Below the pieces are notes generated by a model. That model searched no databases and had not been told where the DNA came from. It saw nothing but the letters and a program-made list of their open reading frames with translations. 64,000 nt of DNA. Origin: Sphingomonas sp. Leaf17. Lineage in GTDB: Bacteria; Pseudomonadota; Alphaproteobacteria; Sphingomonadales; Sphingomonadaceae. The DNA lies in the NCBI RefSeq assembly GCF_001421505.1, contig NZ_LMKL01000008.1:1-64000 (forward strand), given 5' to 3'. Positions 38,172 through 47,028 of the stretch are shown piece by piece. The first letter of the stretch is position 1, and every line of letters begins with the position of its first letter. The translations under genes were made by a program, and so were the position numbers.

Positions 38172-39671
38172 TCAACCCATCGTCGGGATGACGAAGGCGT
38201 TGGCGGCGTCTCCCACCCCGCCATCGGGCCAGCGCTGGGTGATCGTCTTGACCCGCGTCCAGAACTTCACGCCCTCCATCCCGTGCTGGTTGGTGTCGCC
38301 GAACGCGCTGCGTTTCCAGCCGCCGAAGCTGTGATACGCCACCGGTACGGGGATCGGCACATTGATGCCGACCATGCCGACCTCGACCCGCGCGGCGAAC
38401 TCGCGGGCCGCGTGGCCGTTGCGGGTGAAGATCGCGACGCCGTTGCCATATTGGTGCGCGCTCGGCAGGCGGACCGCCTCCTCGAAATCGGCGGCGCGGA
38501 CGATCTGAAGGACGGGGCCGAAGATTTCCTCCCTGTACGCGGTCATGTCCGGCGTCACCCGGTCGAACAGGCTGGGCCCGATGAAGAAGCCCTTTTCATG
38601 CCCCTGAAGGCTGAAGCCACGTCCGTCGACGACCAGTTCCGCGCCCTCGTCGACGCCGGTCTGGATCCACTGCTCGACCTTCGCCTTGTGCGTGGGCGTA
38701 ACGACCGGGCCGTAATGCGCCTCGGCATCGGTCGACACGCCGACCCGCAGCGCGGCGATTGCAGGGATCAGTTTCTCACGCAAGGCATCCGCCGTCTTCT
38801 CGCCGACCGGCACCACCACCGGCAGGGCCATGCAGCGCTCGCCCGCCGATCCGAAGGCCGCGCCGGACAGGTCGGCGACGACCTGGTCGAGGTCCGCGTC
38901 GGGCATGACGATGCCGTGGTTCTTGGCCCCGCCCATCGCCTGCACGCGTTTGCCCGCATCGACACCGCGCCGGTAAACATAGTGCGCGATGTCGCTCGAC
39001 CCGACGAAGCTGACCGCGGCGATGCCGGGATGGTCGAGGATCGCGTCGACCATTTCCTTGTCGCCGTGCACGACCTGCAAAATCCCCTCGGGCGCGCCGG
39101 CCTCCAGCATCAGTTCGGCGAGGCGCACCGGCACCGACGGATCGCGCTCCGACGGCTTCAGGATGAAGGCATTGCCGCAGGCGATGGCCACCCCGAACAT
39201 CCACATCGGGATCATGCCCGGGAAGTTGAACGGCGTGATGCCGGCACCGATGCCCAGCGGCTGCCGCATCGAATACACGTCGATGCCGGGACCGGCTCCT
39301 TGCGTATATTCGCCCTTCAGGATGTGCGGGATGCCGCAGGCGAACTCGATCACCTCAAGCCCGCGCTGGATGTCGCCCTTCGAATCGGCGATCACCTTGC
39401 CGTGTTCGGACGACAGCATCCGGGCGAGGTCGTCCATGTTCGCCTCGACCAGCTCCTTGAAGCGGAACATGACGCGGGCGCGGCGCTGCGGGTTGGTCGC
39501 GGCCCAGCCGGGCTGCGCGGCCTGTGCGGCGGCGACCGCCATGTCGAGATCGGCGGCGGTGCCCAACACCACGCGCGCCTGGACCTCGCCGCTATTGGGA
39601 TCGAAGACGTCGCCGTGACGCGCGGATTCGGACCCGGCGCGACCGGCGATAAAATGGTCGATGACTCGCAT
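38172..39671 (-). CDS. mmsA: Methylmalonate-semialdehyde dehydrogenase (acylating)
   Basis: 499 residues. ALDH-superfamily fold with FNFPGMIPMWMFGVAIACGNAFILKPSE, AVSFVGSSDIAHYVY, MGGAKNHGIVMPDAD and the active Cys in AFGSAGERCMALPVV; the ending MEGVKFWTRVKTITQRWP is typical of MmsA. It converts methylmalonate semialdehyde to propionyl-CoA with CoA and NAD and needs no biotin. It is the first gene of the minus-strand valine cluster. Confidence 0.95.
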   Translation of the reverse strand: MRVIDHFIAGRAGSESARHGDVFDPNSGEVQARVVLGTAADLDMAVAAAQAAQPGWAATNPQRRARVMFRFKELVEANMDDLARMLSSEHGKVIADSKGDIQRGLEVIEFACGIPHILKGEYTQGAGPGIDVYSMRQPLGIGAGITPFNFPGMIPMWMFGVAIACGNAFILKPSERDPSVPVRLAELMLEAGAPEGILQVVHGDKEMVDAILDHPGIAAVSFVGSSDIAHYVYRRGVDAGKRVQAMGGAKNHGIVMPDADLDQVVADLSGAAFGSAGERCMALPVVVPVGEKTADALREKLIPAIAALRVGVSTDAEAHYGPVVTPTHKAKVEQWIQTGVDEGAELVVDGRGFSLQGHEKGFFIGPSLFDRVTPDMTAYREEIFGPVLQIVRAADFEEAVRLPSAHQYGNGVAIFTRNGHAAREFAARVEVGMVGINVPIPVPVAYHSFGGWKRSAFGDTNQHGMEGVKFWTRVKTITQRWPDGGVGDAANAFVIPTMG

Positions 39672-39749
39672 GTGCTCTCCTGCGGCCAGGCTCCAGCGCC
39701 CGACTCGTCGTTGTAATTATGTTGCTTGTGCCACAAGCGATCACGGCTG

Positions 39750-40526
39750 TCAGCGTCTGGCGCGACCGACCGGTACGAGCAGGCGGCGGCCGTCATCGAC
39801 CAGCTCGGCTACGCGCACGCCAAAGACGCGCGCCAGATTGGCGGCGGTCAGCACATCGGCCGCCGGACCGAAGGCGACGACGCGCCCCGCCTCCAGCAGC
39901 AGCGCGTCGTCGGCGGCACGCTGTGCCTGCACCAAATCGTGCATGACCAGCACCACGCCCGCCCCGCCCCGCGCCACGCCGCGCAGCCGGTCGAGCAGGT
40001 CGATCTGATGCGCGGGGTCCAGCGCGGCGAGCGGCTCGTCGGCCAGCAGCCACGCCGGCTCCCCCGCCAGCACGCGGGCCAGCAGCACCCGCCCCCGCTC
40101 CCCGCCGGACAGTTCACCGACCGGCCGTTGCGCCAAGTGCGCCACTTCCGTCGCGGCCAGCGCCGCCCCGATCGCCGCGTGATCGGCCGGTGACAACGCA
40201 GCGTGGGGGTTGCGATGCGGCTGCCGCCCCAGCGCGACGACGTCATGGGCGGGCATGTTCCAGTGGACGGCGGCGTCCTGCGGCAGATAGCCGATCGTCC
40301 GCGCCCGCTCGCGCGGGGGCATCGCGTGCACGTCGTGCCCGCCGATCCGCACCCGACCACCCGCCAGCGGCACCAGCGCCGCCGCCGCCTTCACCAGCGT
40401 CGACTTGCCAGCGCCGTTCGGCCCCAGGATCGCCGTCACCCGGCCGGCGCGAAGCCGCGCCGACACGTCCGCCAGCACCGGCCGCCGCGACAGCACGACG
40501 CCAAGACCGTCAATCGTCAGATCCAC
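39750..40526 (-). CDS. btuD: Cobalamin/iron-type ABC transporter ATP-binding protein
   Basis: 258 residues from a GTG that overlaps the permease stop by ten bases. Walker A GPNGAGKSTLVKA, signature GELSGGERGRVLLARVLA, Walker B PAWLLADEPLAALDP and switch His in VLVMHDLVQA are all intact. It belongs to the FhuC/BtuD/HmuV family; the riboswitch upstream of the operon sets the substrate as cobalamin. Confidence 0.9.
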   Translation of the reverse strand: MDLTIDGLGVVLSRRPVLADVSARLRAGRVTAILGPNGAGKSTLVKAAAALVPLAGGRVRIGGHDVHAMPPRERARTIGYLPQDAAVHWNMPAHDVVALGRQPHRNPHAALSPADHAAIGAALAATEVAHLAQRPVGELSGGERGRVLLARVLAGEPAWLLADEPLAALDPAHQIDLLDRLRGVARGGAGVVLVMHDLVQAQRAADDALLLEAGRVVAFGPAADVLTAANLARVFGVRVAELVDDGRRLLVPVGRARR

Positions 40527-41602
40527 GCCCGCCCCCGTTCACGCAGCAGCAGGGCCAGGAAGAACGGCGCGCCGATCAGCGCCATCGCCACCCCAAGCCG
40601 GACCTCGCCCGCGCCGGGGGCGAGCCGCACGAGGCTGTCGGCGGCCAGCAACAACGCCGCGCCGCCCAGCGCGCTCGGCACCAGCAGCGCGCCTGGACGA
40701 TGACCGAAGACGGGGCGCAGCAGGTGCGGCACGACCAGCCCGACAAAACCGATCACGCCCGTCGCCGCGACCCCTGCGCCAACGACCAGCCCGGTGCCAA
40801 GGATCACCAGCGCGCGTAAGCGCCCCATCCGCACGCCCAGCGAGCGCGCCGCAGCCTGCCCCAGCGCCAGCGCGTCGAGCGACGGCCCGGTCGCCAGCAG
40901 CAACGCGCCGCCGACGATCATCGCCGGCACCGCGCGGGTCACATCCGCCCAGCCGCGATCGGTCAGTGCCCCCATCATCCAGTCGATGACCTCGGCCACC
41001 GCGTAAGGGTTGGGCGCGGTCGAAATCAGGAATGCGGTCATCGCACCGGCGAAGCTGGCCAGCACCGTGCCCGCCAGCACGAACGTCACCGCGCTGTGCG
41101 ACCGCCACGTCAGCGCGGCGAGCAACGCGATCGCCCCGCCGGCACCGATCATCGCCGCGGCGAAGACGCCCATGCCGCTGGCCGACCCGAGCAGGATCGC
41201 CGCCACCGCCCCCAGCGCGGCGCTGGACGACACGCCCAGCACCGCCGGATCGGCCAGCGGGTTGCGCAGATACCCCTGCAACACCGCCCCCGACACGCCC
41301 AGCGACGCGCCGAGCACGAGGCCCAGCACCGCGCGCGGGATCCGCAGTTGCAGGATGATCCACCAGCGCGGATCGGCGGAAAACCACGCGGACGGCGGCA
41401 CCCATATCTTGCCCGCCATCAGCGAGGCGGCGAACAGGGCGAGGACAAGCAGGGTGAGTACGCTGAGTTTCGCCGCGCGGTGGTCGCGTTGTGGCCTGAC
41501 GGCGACTGCGCCACCCCCCGCGATGTCAGCCCGCAACACGGCGGCAGTCTGTTCCCCGGCGGAGGCCGGGGTCCAGTTGCGTCTGCGGTCGCGACCGATC
41601 AT
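40517..41602 (-). CDS. btuC: BtuC-type ABC permease with repeat-derived N-terminus
   Basis: 361 residues if started at ATG 41602, which has GGGGAGG five bases upstream and shares a base with the TGA of the preceding remnant frame (TGATG). The FecCD/BtuC fold is clear from about residue 40: LSVLTLLVLALFAASLMAGKIWVPP, LQLRIPRAVLGLVLGASLGVSGAVLQGYLRNPLADPAVLGVSSSAALGAV, GVIGFVGLVVPHLLRPVFGHRPG and the last segment LGVAMALIGAPFFLALLL, about ten membrane helices. The first 20 residues (for example NWTPASAGEQ) are translated from a palindromic intergenic repeat and so are not original permease sequence. A GTG at 41539 is an alternative start that avoids it. Confidence 0.85.
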   Translation of the reverse strand: MIGRDRRRNWTPASAGEQTAAVLRADIAGGGAVAVRPQRDHRAAKLSVLTLLVLALFAASLMAGKIWVPPSAWFSADPRWWIILQLRIPRAVLGLVLGASLGVSGAVLQGYLRNPLADPAVLGVSSSAALGAVAAILLGSASGMGVFAAAMIGAGGAIALLAALTWRSHSAVTFVLAGTVLASFAGAMTAFLISTAPNPYAVAEVIDWMMGALTDRGWADVTRAVPAMIVGGALLLATGPSLDALALGQAAARSLGVRMGRLRALVILGTGLVVGAGVAATGVIGFVGLVVPHLLRPVFGHRPGALLVPSALGGAALLLAADSLVRLAPGAGEVRLGVAMALIGAPFFLALLLRERGRAWI

Positions 41603-41643
41603 CAGCGCCTCCCCATTTGGACCCCGGCCTCCGCCGGGGAAAC
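41551..41643. repeat. Inverted pair of palindromic repeats in the btuC 5' region
   Basis: GTTCCCCGGCGGAGGCCGGGGTCCAG at 41551-41576 and TGGACCCCGGCCTCCGCCGGGGAAAC at 41618-41643 are inverted copies 41 bases apart, matching the pair at 36906-36995. The btuC start codon lies between them and the left copy is read as codons. Confidence 0.8.
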
Positions 41644-41838
41644 CGGGGTTGGTATCGGCGAGACCTTGCCCGCCATCAGCAAGCCCATGAACAGCGCGGC
41701 AGCAGCCGGGACAAGCACAATGCGGTTGGACGCACGATGTTGGAATGACCCCGCGCGCGTGCCGGTTTCGGATGCCTGCCGATACCCTTCGTGCACCCCG
41801 GCCTTCGCCGGGGTGGTGCGCAGTACCACCACACGCAT
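41602..41838 (-). pseudogene. Remnant or duplicate of the btuC 5' end, repeat-interrupted
   Basis: A 78-codon frame whose ATG shares a base with the btuF stop (TGATG) and whose stop shares a base with the btuC ATG. It contains one membrane helix, IVLVPAAAALFMGLLMAGKV, resembling the first helix of btuC (VLALFAASLMAGKI), and 16 bases (CTTGCCCGCCATCAGC on the plus strand) are identical between 41665-41680 and 41408-41423. Two palindromic repeats are read in frame as TPAKAGVHEG and SPAEAGVQMG. Best explained as the old permease start broken by repeat insertion or a partial duplication. It may still couple translation from btuF to btuC. Confidence 0.6.
41793..41817. repeat. Palindromic repeat just after btuF
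   Basis: GCACCCCGGCCTTCGCCGGGGTGGT, a 9-bp stem with a CTTC-type loop, is the third copy of the repeat within 270 bases. It falls inside the remnant frame between btuF and btuC. Confidence 0.75.
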
Positions 41839-42629
41839 CACGACACCCCTGCCCGGATCGCGCGCAGCCGGGCCATCGCCGGGACGATCGTCGGCCCACC
41901 GCAATTCACCAGCCTGCGATCGAACGTCGCGAACCGCGCCCCCGGCAGCATCGCCCGCCGCAGCGCCGCACCACGACTGGTCCCCGGCGGCGCGATCACC
42001 ACGTCGGGCGGCCGCGCCACCAGCAGTTCGGCGGGCAACGTGCCCGTATAGGCCAGCCCATAGGTCGCCGCGGCATTGGCGAACCCGGCGCGGGTCATCA
42101 GCGCGTCGAGCAACGTGCCGCCGCCGTTGACCAGATCGCCGGCGATGTAGAGCAGGGCGGCTGGCCGACCCGCCGGCGGCGCATCCGCGACCGCCCGGTC
42201 GATCGCCGCGTTGATCGCCCGCCCCCGTGCCGGCGCGCCGACCGCTTCGGCGACCTGCGTCACCTGCGCCTTGCTCGCCGCCACCGTCACGGGGGAATCG
42301 AGATAGACGGTGTGCAGGCCGGCGGCGGCGAACGCCTCGCGCGTCGCGCCTTGGGTGAAGCTGCTGGCCAGCACCAGGTCGGGCTTCAGCGCGATCACCT
42401 CCTCGGCGGTGCCGGCGGTCGCGCGATACCGGCGCGCGACCGCGAGCGGGATCGAAGTCGCCCCAGCCTCCTGCGAATAGTGGCTGATCGCCGCGATCCG
42501 GTCCGGCGACACCATCCGCACCAGCATCGCATCCGCGCACGGATTGGTCGACACGATCCCCCCGCCGCCACGGCTGGCGAACGGCTGTGAACAGCCAGCC
42601 AGAAGCAGCAGCGGGAGGATGCGTTTCAT
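41838..42629 (-). CDS. btuF: Cobalamin-binding periplasmic lipoprotein
   Basis: 263 residues. MKRILPLLLLAGC is a lipoprotein signal. The type III substrate-binding fold shows IVSTNPCADAMLVRMVSPDRIAAISHYSQ, EEVIALKPDLVLASSF, LDSPVTVAASKAQVTQVAEAVG and the later GTLPAELLVARPPDVVIAP. It would capture vitamin B12 for BtuCD. Its ATG shares a base with the btuB stop (TGATG). Substrate is inferred from the riboswitch and BtuB. Confidence 0.88.
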   Translation of the reverse strand: MKRILPLLLLAGCSQPFASRGGGGIVSTNPCADAMLVRMVSPDRIAAISHYSQEAGATSIPLAVARRYRATAGTAEEVIALKPDLVLASSFTQGATREAFAAAGLHTVYLDSPVTVAASKAQVTQVAEAVGAPARGRAINAAIDRAVADAPPAGRPAALLYIAGDLVNGGGTLLDALMTRAGFANAAATYGLAYTGTLPAELLVARPPDVVIAPPGTSRGAALRRAMLPGARFATFDRRLVNCGGPTIVPAMARLRAIRAGVS

Positions 42630-44530
42630 CAGTTCAGGCGCAACCGGACGCCGCCATAGGCCGCGCGGCCATAGGTGCCGTAGCCCGCCACCGTGCGGTA
42701 GGTCGCGTCGAACAGGTTGTCGACGCGGCCATACACCGCCAGCCGCTCGCCGATCGGCAGTTCAGCGCGCACCCCGGCCAGCGCATAGCCGTCCAGCCGC
42801 ACCGTGTTGGCGGCGTTGTCGAAGCTGTCGCCGACCACCGACACGGTCGCACCGACCGACGCGCCGAACGGCAACCGGTAATCGACGTTCGCATGGACCG
42901 TCTGGCGCGGACGCCGCGCGAGAATCTTGCCAAAATTGCTGCCCGGCGTCCGGTTCTCGGTGTCGACATAGCTGTAATTGCCGCTGACCGTCAGCGCCTC
43001 GACCGGGCGCAGCGCCAGCATCAGCTCGAACCCCTCGCCGGTCGTGCGTTGCAGATTGTCGTACAGGCCGAACGGCTGCGCGGTGCACTCGGCGGCGACG
43101 CACGACCGGAACACGATCTGGTTGCGCGTGATGCGGTTGAAATACGTGCCCCCGACCCGGACCCGGCCGTTCAGGAACGCCTGCTCGACCCCCAGGTCAT
43201 AGGTCCGCGACTGTTCGGGATCGAGGTCGTCGTTCCCGTACGCGCTCTTCAGCTGGTATAGGGTCGGTGCCTTGAACCCCTCGTTATAGCTCGCGCGCAG
43301 CGTGGTGCCCGTGCCCAGCGCCAGCACCGCGTCGCCACCGAACGTCGTGTGATTGCCGAACGTGTCATGGTCGTCGTTGCGGACACCGCCGGTCAGCGTC
43401 AGCTGGTCTACCGGCTTGACGATCGCCTGACCGTACACGCTGGTGATGCCGACCGAGAACCGGTCGAAGCCATCGTCGTACCGGCTGGTTTCATGCTCGA
43501 CGCCGCCGACCAGGCGCGCGCGCTCGGCCAGCTTGAAATCGCCCTGATATTCGTACCGCTCGCTGCGGCCGCGACCGATGAACGACGGCTCGGCACCGAA
43601 GGTCGGGTCGTAATTGTCGCGATTGATATCGGCGATGGTGAAGGCGACGCGGTTGTTGAACCGCCCGTCCATCAGGTTCGCGTGGATGCCGGCATAGCCG
43701 TACAGCTCATTGGTGGTGGAATATTCCGGCGTGTCGGCAAAGCTGAAATTCGGCGCGGGAAACCCGTCCAGATCGACCCGGCTGTCGGCCCAATAGCCGC
43801 GCAGGTCGATGCCGATACCCGGCGTGATTTCCAGCCCGACCCGGCCGTTCGCGCCGTACTGGCGATACCCGTCGCGCTCGCTGCCGACCGCTGCCTGCGA
43901 AATGCCGTCGGTGCGCAAATAGCCGCCGGTCAGCGATCCCGACAGGCCGCCCTTCGCGCCCGAAATGCCGGCATTGGCGAACACGCTGTCACGGTAGCCA
44001 TATTCGGCATTGCCGCGCGCCTGCACGCCGTCGGTCGGGGCGGCGGTGATGATGTTGACGACGCCGCCGATCGCCTGGCTGCCCCATGGCACCGAGTTCG
44101 CGCCGCGCAGGATCTCGACCCGCTCGACCGAACTGGACAGCAGATTGGCGAAGTCGAAGCCGCCACCCGGCGACGACGGATCGTTGACGCGCACACCGTC
44201 GATCACGACCAGGGTCTGCTCGGCCTCCGCCCCGCGCAGGCGCACGCCGGTAAAGCCGCCGACGCCGCCGTTGCGGGTCACGGTGACGCCGGGCGTGGTG
44301 GCGAGCAGGTCGGACAGGATGACGGTCTGGCGGCGCTCGATCTCGGCGCGGTCGATGATCGTCACCGCCTGCCCGACTTCGCTCAGCGGCTGGGCTGCGC
44401 GCGTCGCGGTGACGACGATGGGGTCCTCGTCGTTGATCGACTGGTCCGGCACGACCTGCACATCGAGGGACTGGGCATGGGCGGGGGCCGCGAGCACGGC
44501 GGCGGACAGGAGAAGAATGAACTTGGTCAC
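42629..44530 (-). CDS. btuB: BtuB-like TonB-dependent vitamin B12 receptor
   Basis: 633 residues from a GTG at 44530. Signal peptide FILLLSAAVLAAPAHAQS, TonB box EDPIVVTATR, plug with RRQTVILSDLLATTPGVTVTRNGGVGGFTGVRLRGAEAEQTLVVIDGVRVNDPSSPGGGFDFANLLSSSVERVEILRG (in parts), SVPWGSQAIGGVVNIIT, then a 22-strand-size barrel ending in YGGVRLRLN. Length and motifs match BtuB. The cobalamin riboswitch directly upstream gives strong support for B12 as substrate and for repression when cobalamin is plentiful. Confidence 0.93.
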   Translation of the reverse strand: MTKFILLLSAAVLAAPAHAQSLDVQVVPDQSINDEDPIVVTATRAAQPLSEVGQAVTIIDRAEIERRQTVILSDLLATTPGVTVTRNGGVGGFTGVRLRGAEAEQTLVVIDGVRVNDPSSPGGGFDFANLLSSSVERVEILRGANSVPWGSQAIGGVVNIITAAPTDGVQARGNAEYGYRDSVFANAGISGAKGGLSGSLTGGYLRTDGISQAAVGSERDGYRQYGANGRVGLEITPGIGIDLRGYWADSRVDLDGFPAPNFSFADTPEYSTTNELYGYAGIHANLMDGRFNNRVAFTIADINRDNYDPTFGAEPSFIGRGRSERYEYQGDFKLAERARLVGGVEHETSRYDDGFDRFSVGITSVYGQAIVKPVDQLTLTGGVRNDDHDTFGNHTTFGGDAVLALGTGTTLRASYNEGFKAPTLYQLKSAYGNDDLDPEQSRTYDLGVEQAFLNGRVRVGGTYFNRITRNQIVFRSCVAAECTAQPFGLYDNLQRTTGEGFELMLALRPVEALTVSGNYSYVDTENRTPGSNFGKILARRPRQTVHANVDYRLPFGASVGATVSVVGDSFDNAANTVRLDGYALAGVRAELPIGERLAVYGRVDNLFDATYRTVAGYGTYGRAAYGGVRLRLN

Positions 44531-44684
44531 TGGGTATTCCCGGCATGGACGAGCCGCCCACACCATGCGAGCGGCCAAAGGATGGCGTCGCTCGCTACCG
44601 GGGATCATGCCTGTTTGGGCACCTGCCCGCACACACCTGTCCCAGTCCGCCCGGTGCACCCCGCCCGCGCAGTGGAATCGACCG
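44531..44684 (-). promoter_or_regulatory. Expression platform between riboswitch and btuB
   Basis: About 150 bases of leader between the cobalamin aptamer and the btuB GTG. Several GC-rich segments could pair (for example GGGCGGACTGGG near 44640-44655 on the minus strand with upstream sequence), but no clear T-run terminator follows, so control at ribosome access is as likely as transcription stop. Near the start codon the ribosome binding site is weak. Confidence 0.45.
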
Positions 44685-44880
44685 TGACGGGCAGGTCTCC
44701 TGGCTCCCGGGTCGTCGCATCCGCCCCGCCTTCCCAACCTTGCGGCCAGTGGCATATCGGGGTGGCCGCTATCCGGTCACAGTTGCGGGGGCAGCGTCGG
44801 GCTTGCCGGGGTTTCCCCACACGCGCACCGAACTTCCCTTTTCATCCCGTCGCCGGGAACCTTTCACGCGGACGCCCTTA
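44685..44880 (-). promoter_or_regulatory. Cobalamin (AdoCbl-class) riboswitch
   Basis: Read on the minus strand, the conserved elements come in the right order: GGTTCCCGGCGACGGGATGA, AAAAGGGAAGTTCGGTGCG, then AAGCCCGACGCTGCCCCCGC followed by AACTGTGACCGG, GCCACTGG, GGGAAGGCGGGGCG, and the B12 box AGCCAGGAGACCTGCC at 44690-44705. The adenosylcobalamin aptamer core and the B12 box are unmistakable. It controls the btuB-F-C-D operon that begins at 44530. Confidence 0.95.
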
Positions 44881-44924
44881 GTCGCGGGGGATGCACGGGT
44901 CAACGCGGCATCGGGATGCCCCGC

Positions 44925-47012
44925 TCACCGCATCGCATAGCGTAAGCCCACCCACAGCGTTCGCGGGCTGGCGCGCTCGACGATGTTCGCGCCGGACACC
45001 CCAGCCTCGATCCGCGCGTCGGTGACATTCTCGCCGCGCAGCTCAACGGCAAACCCGCCCGCGACCGGCACCGCCGCATAGGCGTCCAGCGTGGTGGCGG
45101 GGGCGAGCGTGCGGCTGTTCTGGTCATCCTCGAACTGCCGCCCGACATGACGCACGGTGGCCGAGAACGCCGCACCGTCGCGCGCGAACCCAAGCGTCGC
45201 CGACACCTGATTCTCCGGCGTCTGGGCCGGACGCAAGCCGTCTAGCACCGCCGCCACGCCCGACGCCACGACCCGCGAATCGGTATGCGCCCATGACGCG
45301 CGCGCGGTCACGATACCGACCGTATAGGCCGCATCCAGCTCCAGCCCCTTCGCCTCGACCGCGTCGAGATTCTGGCGGATGCGATAGATCCCACCCGCCG
45401 CGACGAAGCCGACGCCCGCGAACGTTCCCGCCCCGCGCCCGGCGGTCACGTTGGCGATCGCGTCGGTCAGGCGGTTGTAATAGCCCGTCAGCGACAGCGT
45501 CATGCCCTTCACCGGACGCAGGTCCACCCCGCCCTCGACCCCGGTCAGCCGTTCGGGCGACAGCGCGGCATTGGCGGCAGTCGCGTCCACCCCGACCCGG
45601 AACGGCCGGTACAATTCGTTCAGCGTCGGCAACCGCCACCCGCGATAGGCCGCCGCGCGCAGACTCACCGGCGTACCCGGTCGCCACGCCACCCCGGCCC
45701 GCCCGGTCGCCTCGGTCCCCGACCGGTCGGCAAATACGCTGTCGGTCAGCGCCGCGCCGGTCGCGATCGTCCGCTCGACCAGCCGCCCGCCGGTGATCCG
45801 CCACGCATCCAGCCGCCCGCCGGCGGTCAGCGTCACCGTCCCCAGCTCGACGCTCGCATCGACGAAGCCGCCGATCGTTCGCGACGCGCCGCCCGCCTCG
45901 CGCAACCGCGTCGGCTGTGCGGCGACATAGGTGTAGCGTTCCTGCGTCCGCCCATCGAGCGCGCGGATGTCCGCGCCCAACCGCACCTCGACCCCGCCAC
46001 CGATCGGCGGCGCGACCTCGATCCGCCCGCCGAGGCCGGTCGAGGGCGTGCTGTACTGGTCCAGCGTCTGCGTCGCGAGGCTGCGGGTCGCGTTGACGCT
46101 CGCCGCGCTGCTGGTGAACGCGCGCGCCTGCAGATAACCCAGCGCCGACCAGCCCCAGCGGCCGCGCCCGACCAGCCGGACGCTCGCATCGCCGCCCTTG
46201 CTGCTGTTGGTGGTGAACGCCAGCCCGCGCTCGCGCGTGTCGGTGAAGGCCGTGACGTTGGCCTGCAATTCGGTCGCGCCGCCAAGGTCGATCACCGTTC
46301 GCACCGCGCCCGATGCCTGTTCATAGCGGGCGGGCCGGTCCGCCGGTCCCCGGCTTGTCGCAACGATCGGCACGAAGCCGTCGCCGCGCGCATAGGCCCC
46401 CGACACGGTCATGAAGCCACCGCCCCGCACCAGCGCCGCCGACCCCTGCGCATCAAGCGAATCGCGGCTGCCATAGGCCAGCGCCGCCTGAAGCGGGGTC
46501 AGCTGGTCGGGGGTCGCACTGTCCAGTTCAATCGTGCCGGCCAGCGCGCCCGGCCCGCCATAGCCGCTGCCGCCGCCGCGCGTGACCCGCACCCGCCCGA
46601 TCCGCCCGGTCGCATAGGCCGGAAACGCGATCCAACCGCCGAACGGGTCCGCTTGCGGCACGCCGTCGAGGATCAGCAGCGCGCGGCTCGACGCATTGCC
46701 GCCTAGTCCGCGCAGCGTAACGCCCTGATTGCTGGCATTGGCCGACCGCGAATCCGCCCGGCGAAACTGCTGCAACCCGGCCACATCGGCCAGCACGCTT
46801 TCCAGCCGGTTGCTGGCGCTCGCGACAATCCGGTCGCGGTCGATGGTGACGATGTCGTACACCCGATCACCCGGCGCATCGGCCAGGCCCCGGCCGGTCA
46901 CGACGATCTCCGCCTGCGGATCGTCGATGGACTGTGCAAAGGCACCCTCCGGGATGCTGGCCAGTGCCATGACAACCGCAAGGTGAAAACGCGGCCGGCT
47001 GCAAACCCTCAC
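44925..47012 (-). CDS. TonB-dependent receptor
   Basis: 695 residues from a GTG at 47012; TTG 47027 and ATG 46970 are alternatives. Signal-like HLAVVMALASIPEGAFAQ, TonB-box-like AEIVVTGRG, plug with NRLESVLADVAGLQQFRR, SNQGVTLRGLGGNASSRALLILDGVPQADPFGGW and GGSGYGGPGALAGTIEL, and a barrel ending WVGLRYAMR (last residue Arg rather than aromatic). It starts 17 bases after the guaA stop and ends about 45 bases before the cobalamin riboswitch, so it is not itself under that riboswitch. Substrate unknown. Confidence 0.88.
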   Translation of the reverse strand: MRVCSRPRFHLAVVMALASIPEGAFAQSIDDPQAEIVVTGRGLADAPGDRVYDIVTIDRDRIVASASNRLESVLADVAGLQQFRRADSRSANASNQGVTLRGLGGNASSRALLILDGVPQADPFGGWIAFPAYATGRIGRVRVTRGGGSGYGGPGALAGTIELDSATPDQLTPLQAALAYGSRDSLDAQGSAALVRGGGFMTVSGAYARGDGFVPIVATSRGPADRPARYEQASGAVRTVIDLGGATELQANVTAFTDTRERGLAFTTNSSKGGDASVRLVGRGRWGWSALGYLQARAFTSSAASVNATRSLATQTLDQYSTPSTGLGGRIEVAPPIGGGVEVRLGADIRALDGRTQERYTYVAAQPTRLREAGGASRTIGGFVDASVELGTVTLTAGGRLDAWRITGGRLVERTIATGAALTDSVFADRSGTEATGRAGVAWRPGTPVSLRAAAYRGWRLPTLNELYRPFRVGVDATAANAALSPERLTGVEGGVDLRPVKGMTLSLTGYYNRLTDAIANVTAGRGAGTFAGVGFVAAGGIYRIRQNLDAVEAKGLELDAAYTVGIVTARASWAHTDSRVVASGVAAVLDGLRPAQTPENQVSATLGFARDGAAFSATVRHVGRQFEDDQNSRTLAPATTLDAYAAVPVAGGFAVELRGENVTDARIEAGVSGANIVERASPRTLWVGLRYAMR

Positions 47013-47028
47013 ATCAAACGCCCGCAAC

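Noticed and set aside
35866..38334. Long plus-strand frame of about 820 codons through the valine genes
   Set aside because: It runs antisense across two well-identified enzymes and through the palindromic repeat spacer, which would not be expected of a real gene.
41602..42540. Long minus-strand frame overlapping btuF in another phase
   Set aside because: Most of it is a shifted reading of btuF. Only its end (41602-41838), in phase with the TGATG joint, was kept as a btuC remnant.
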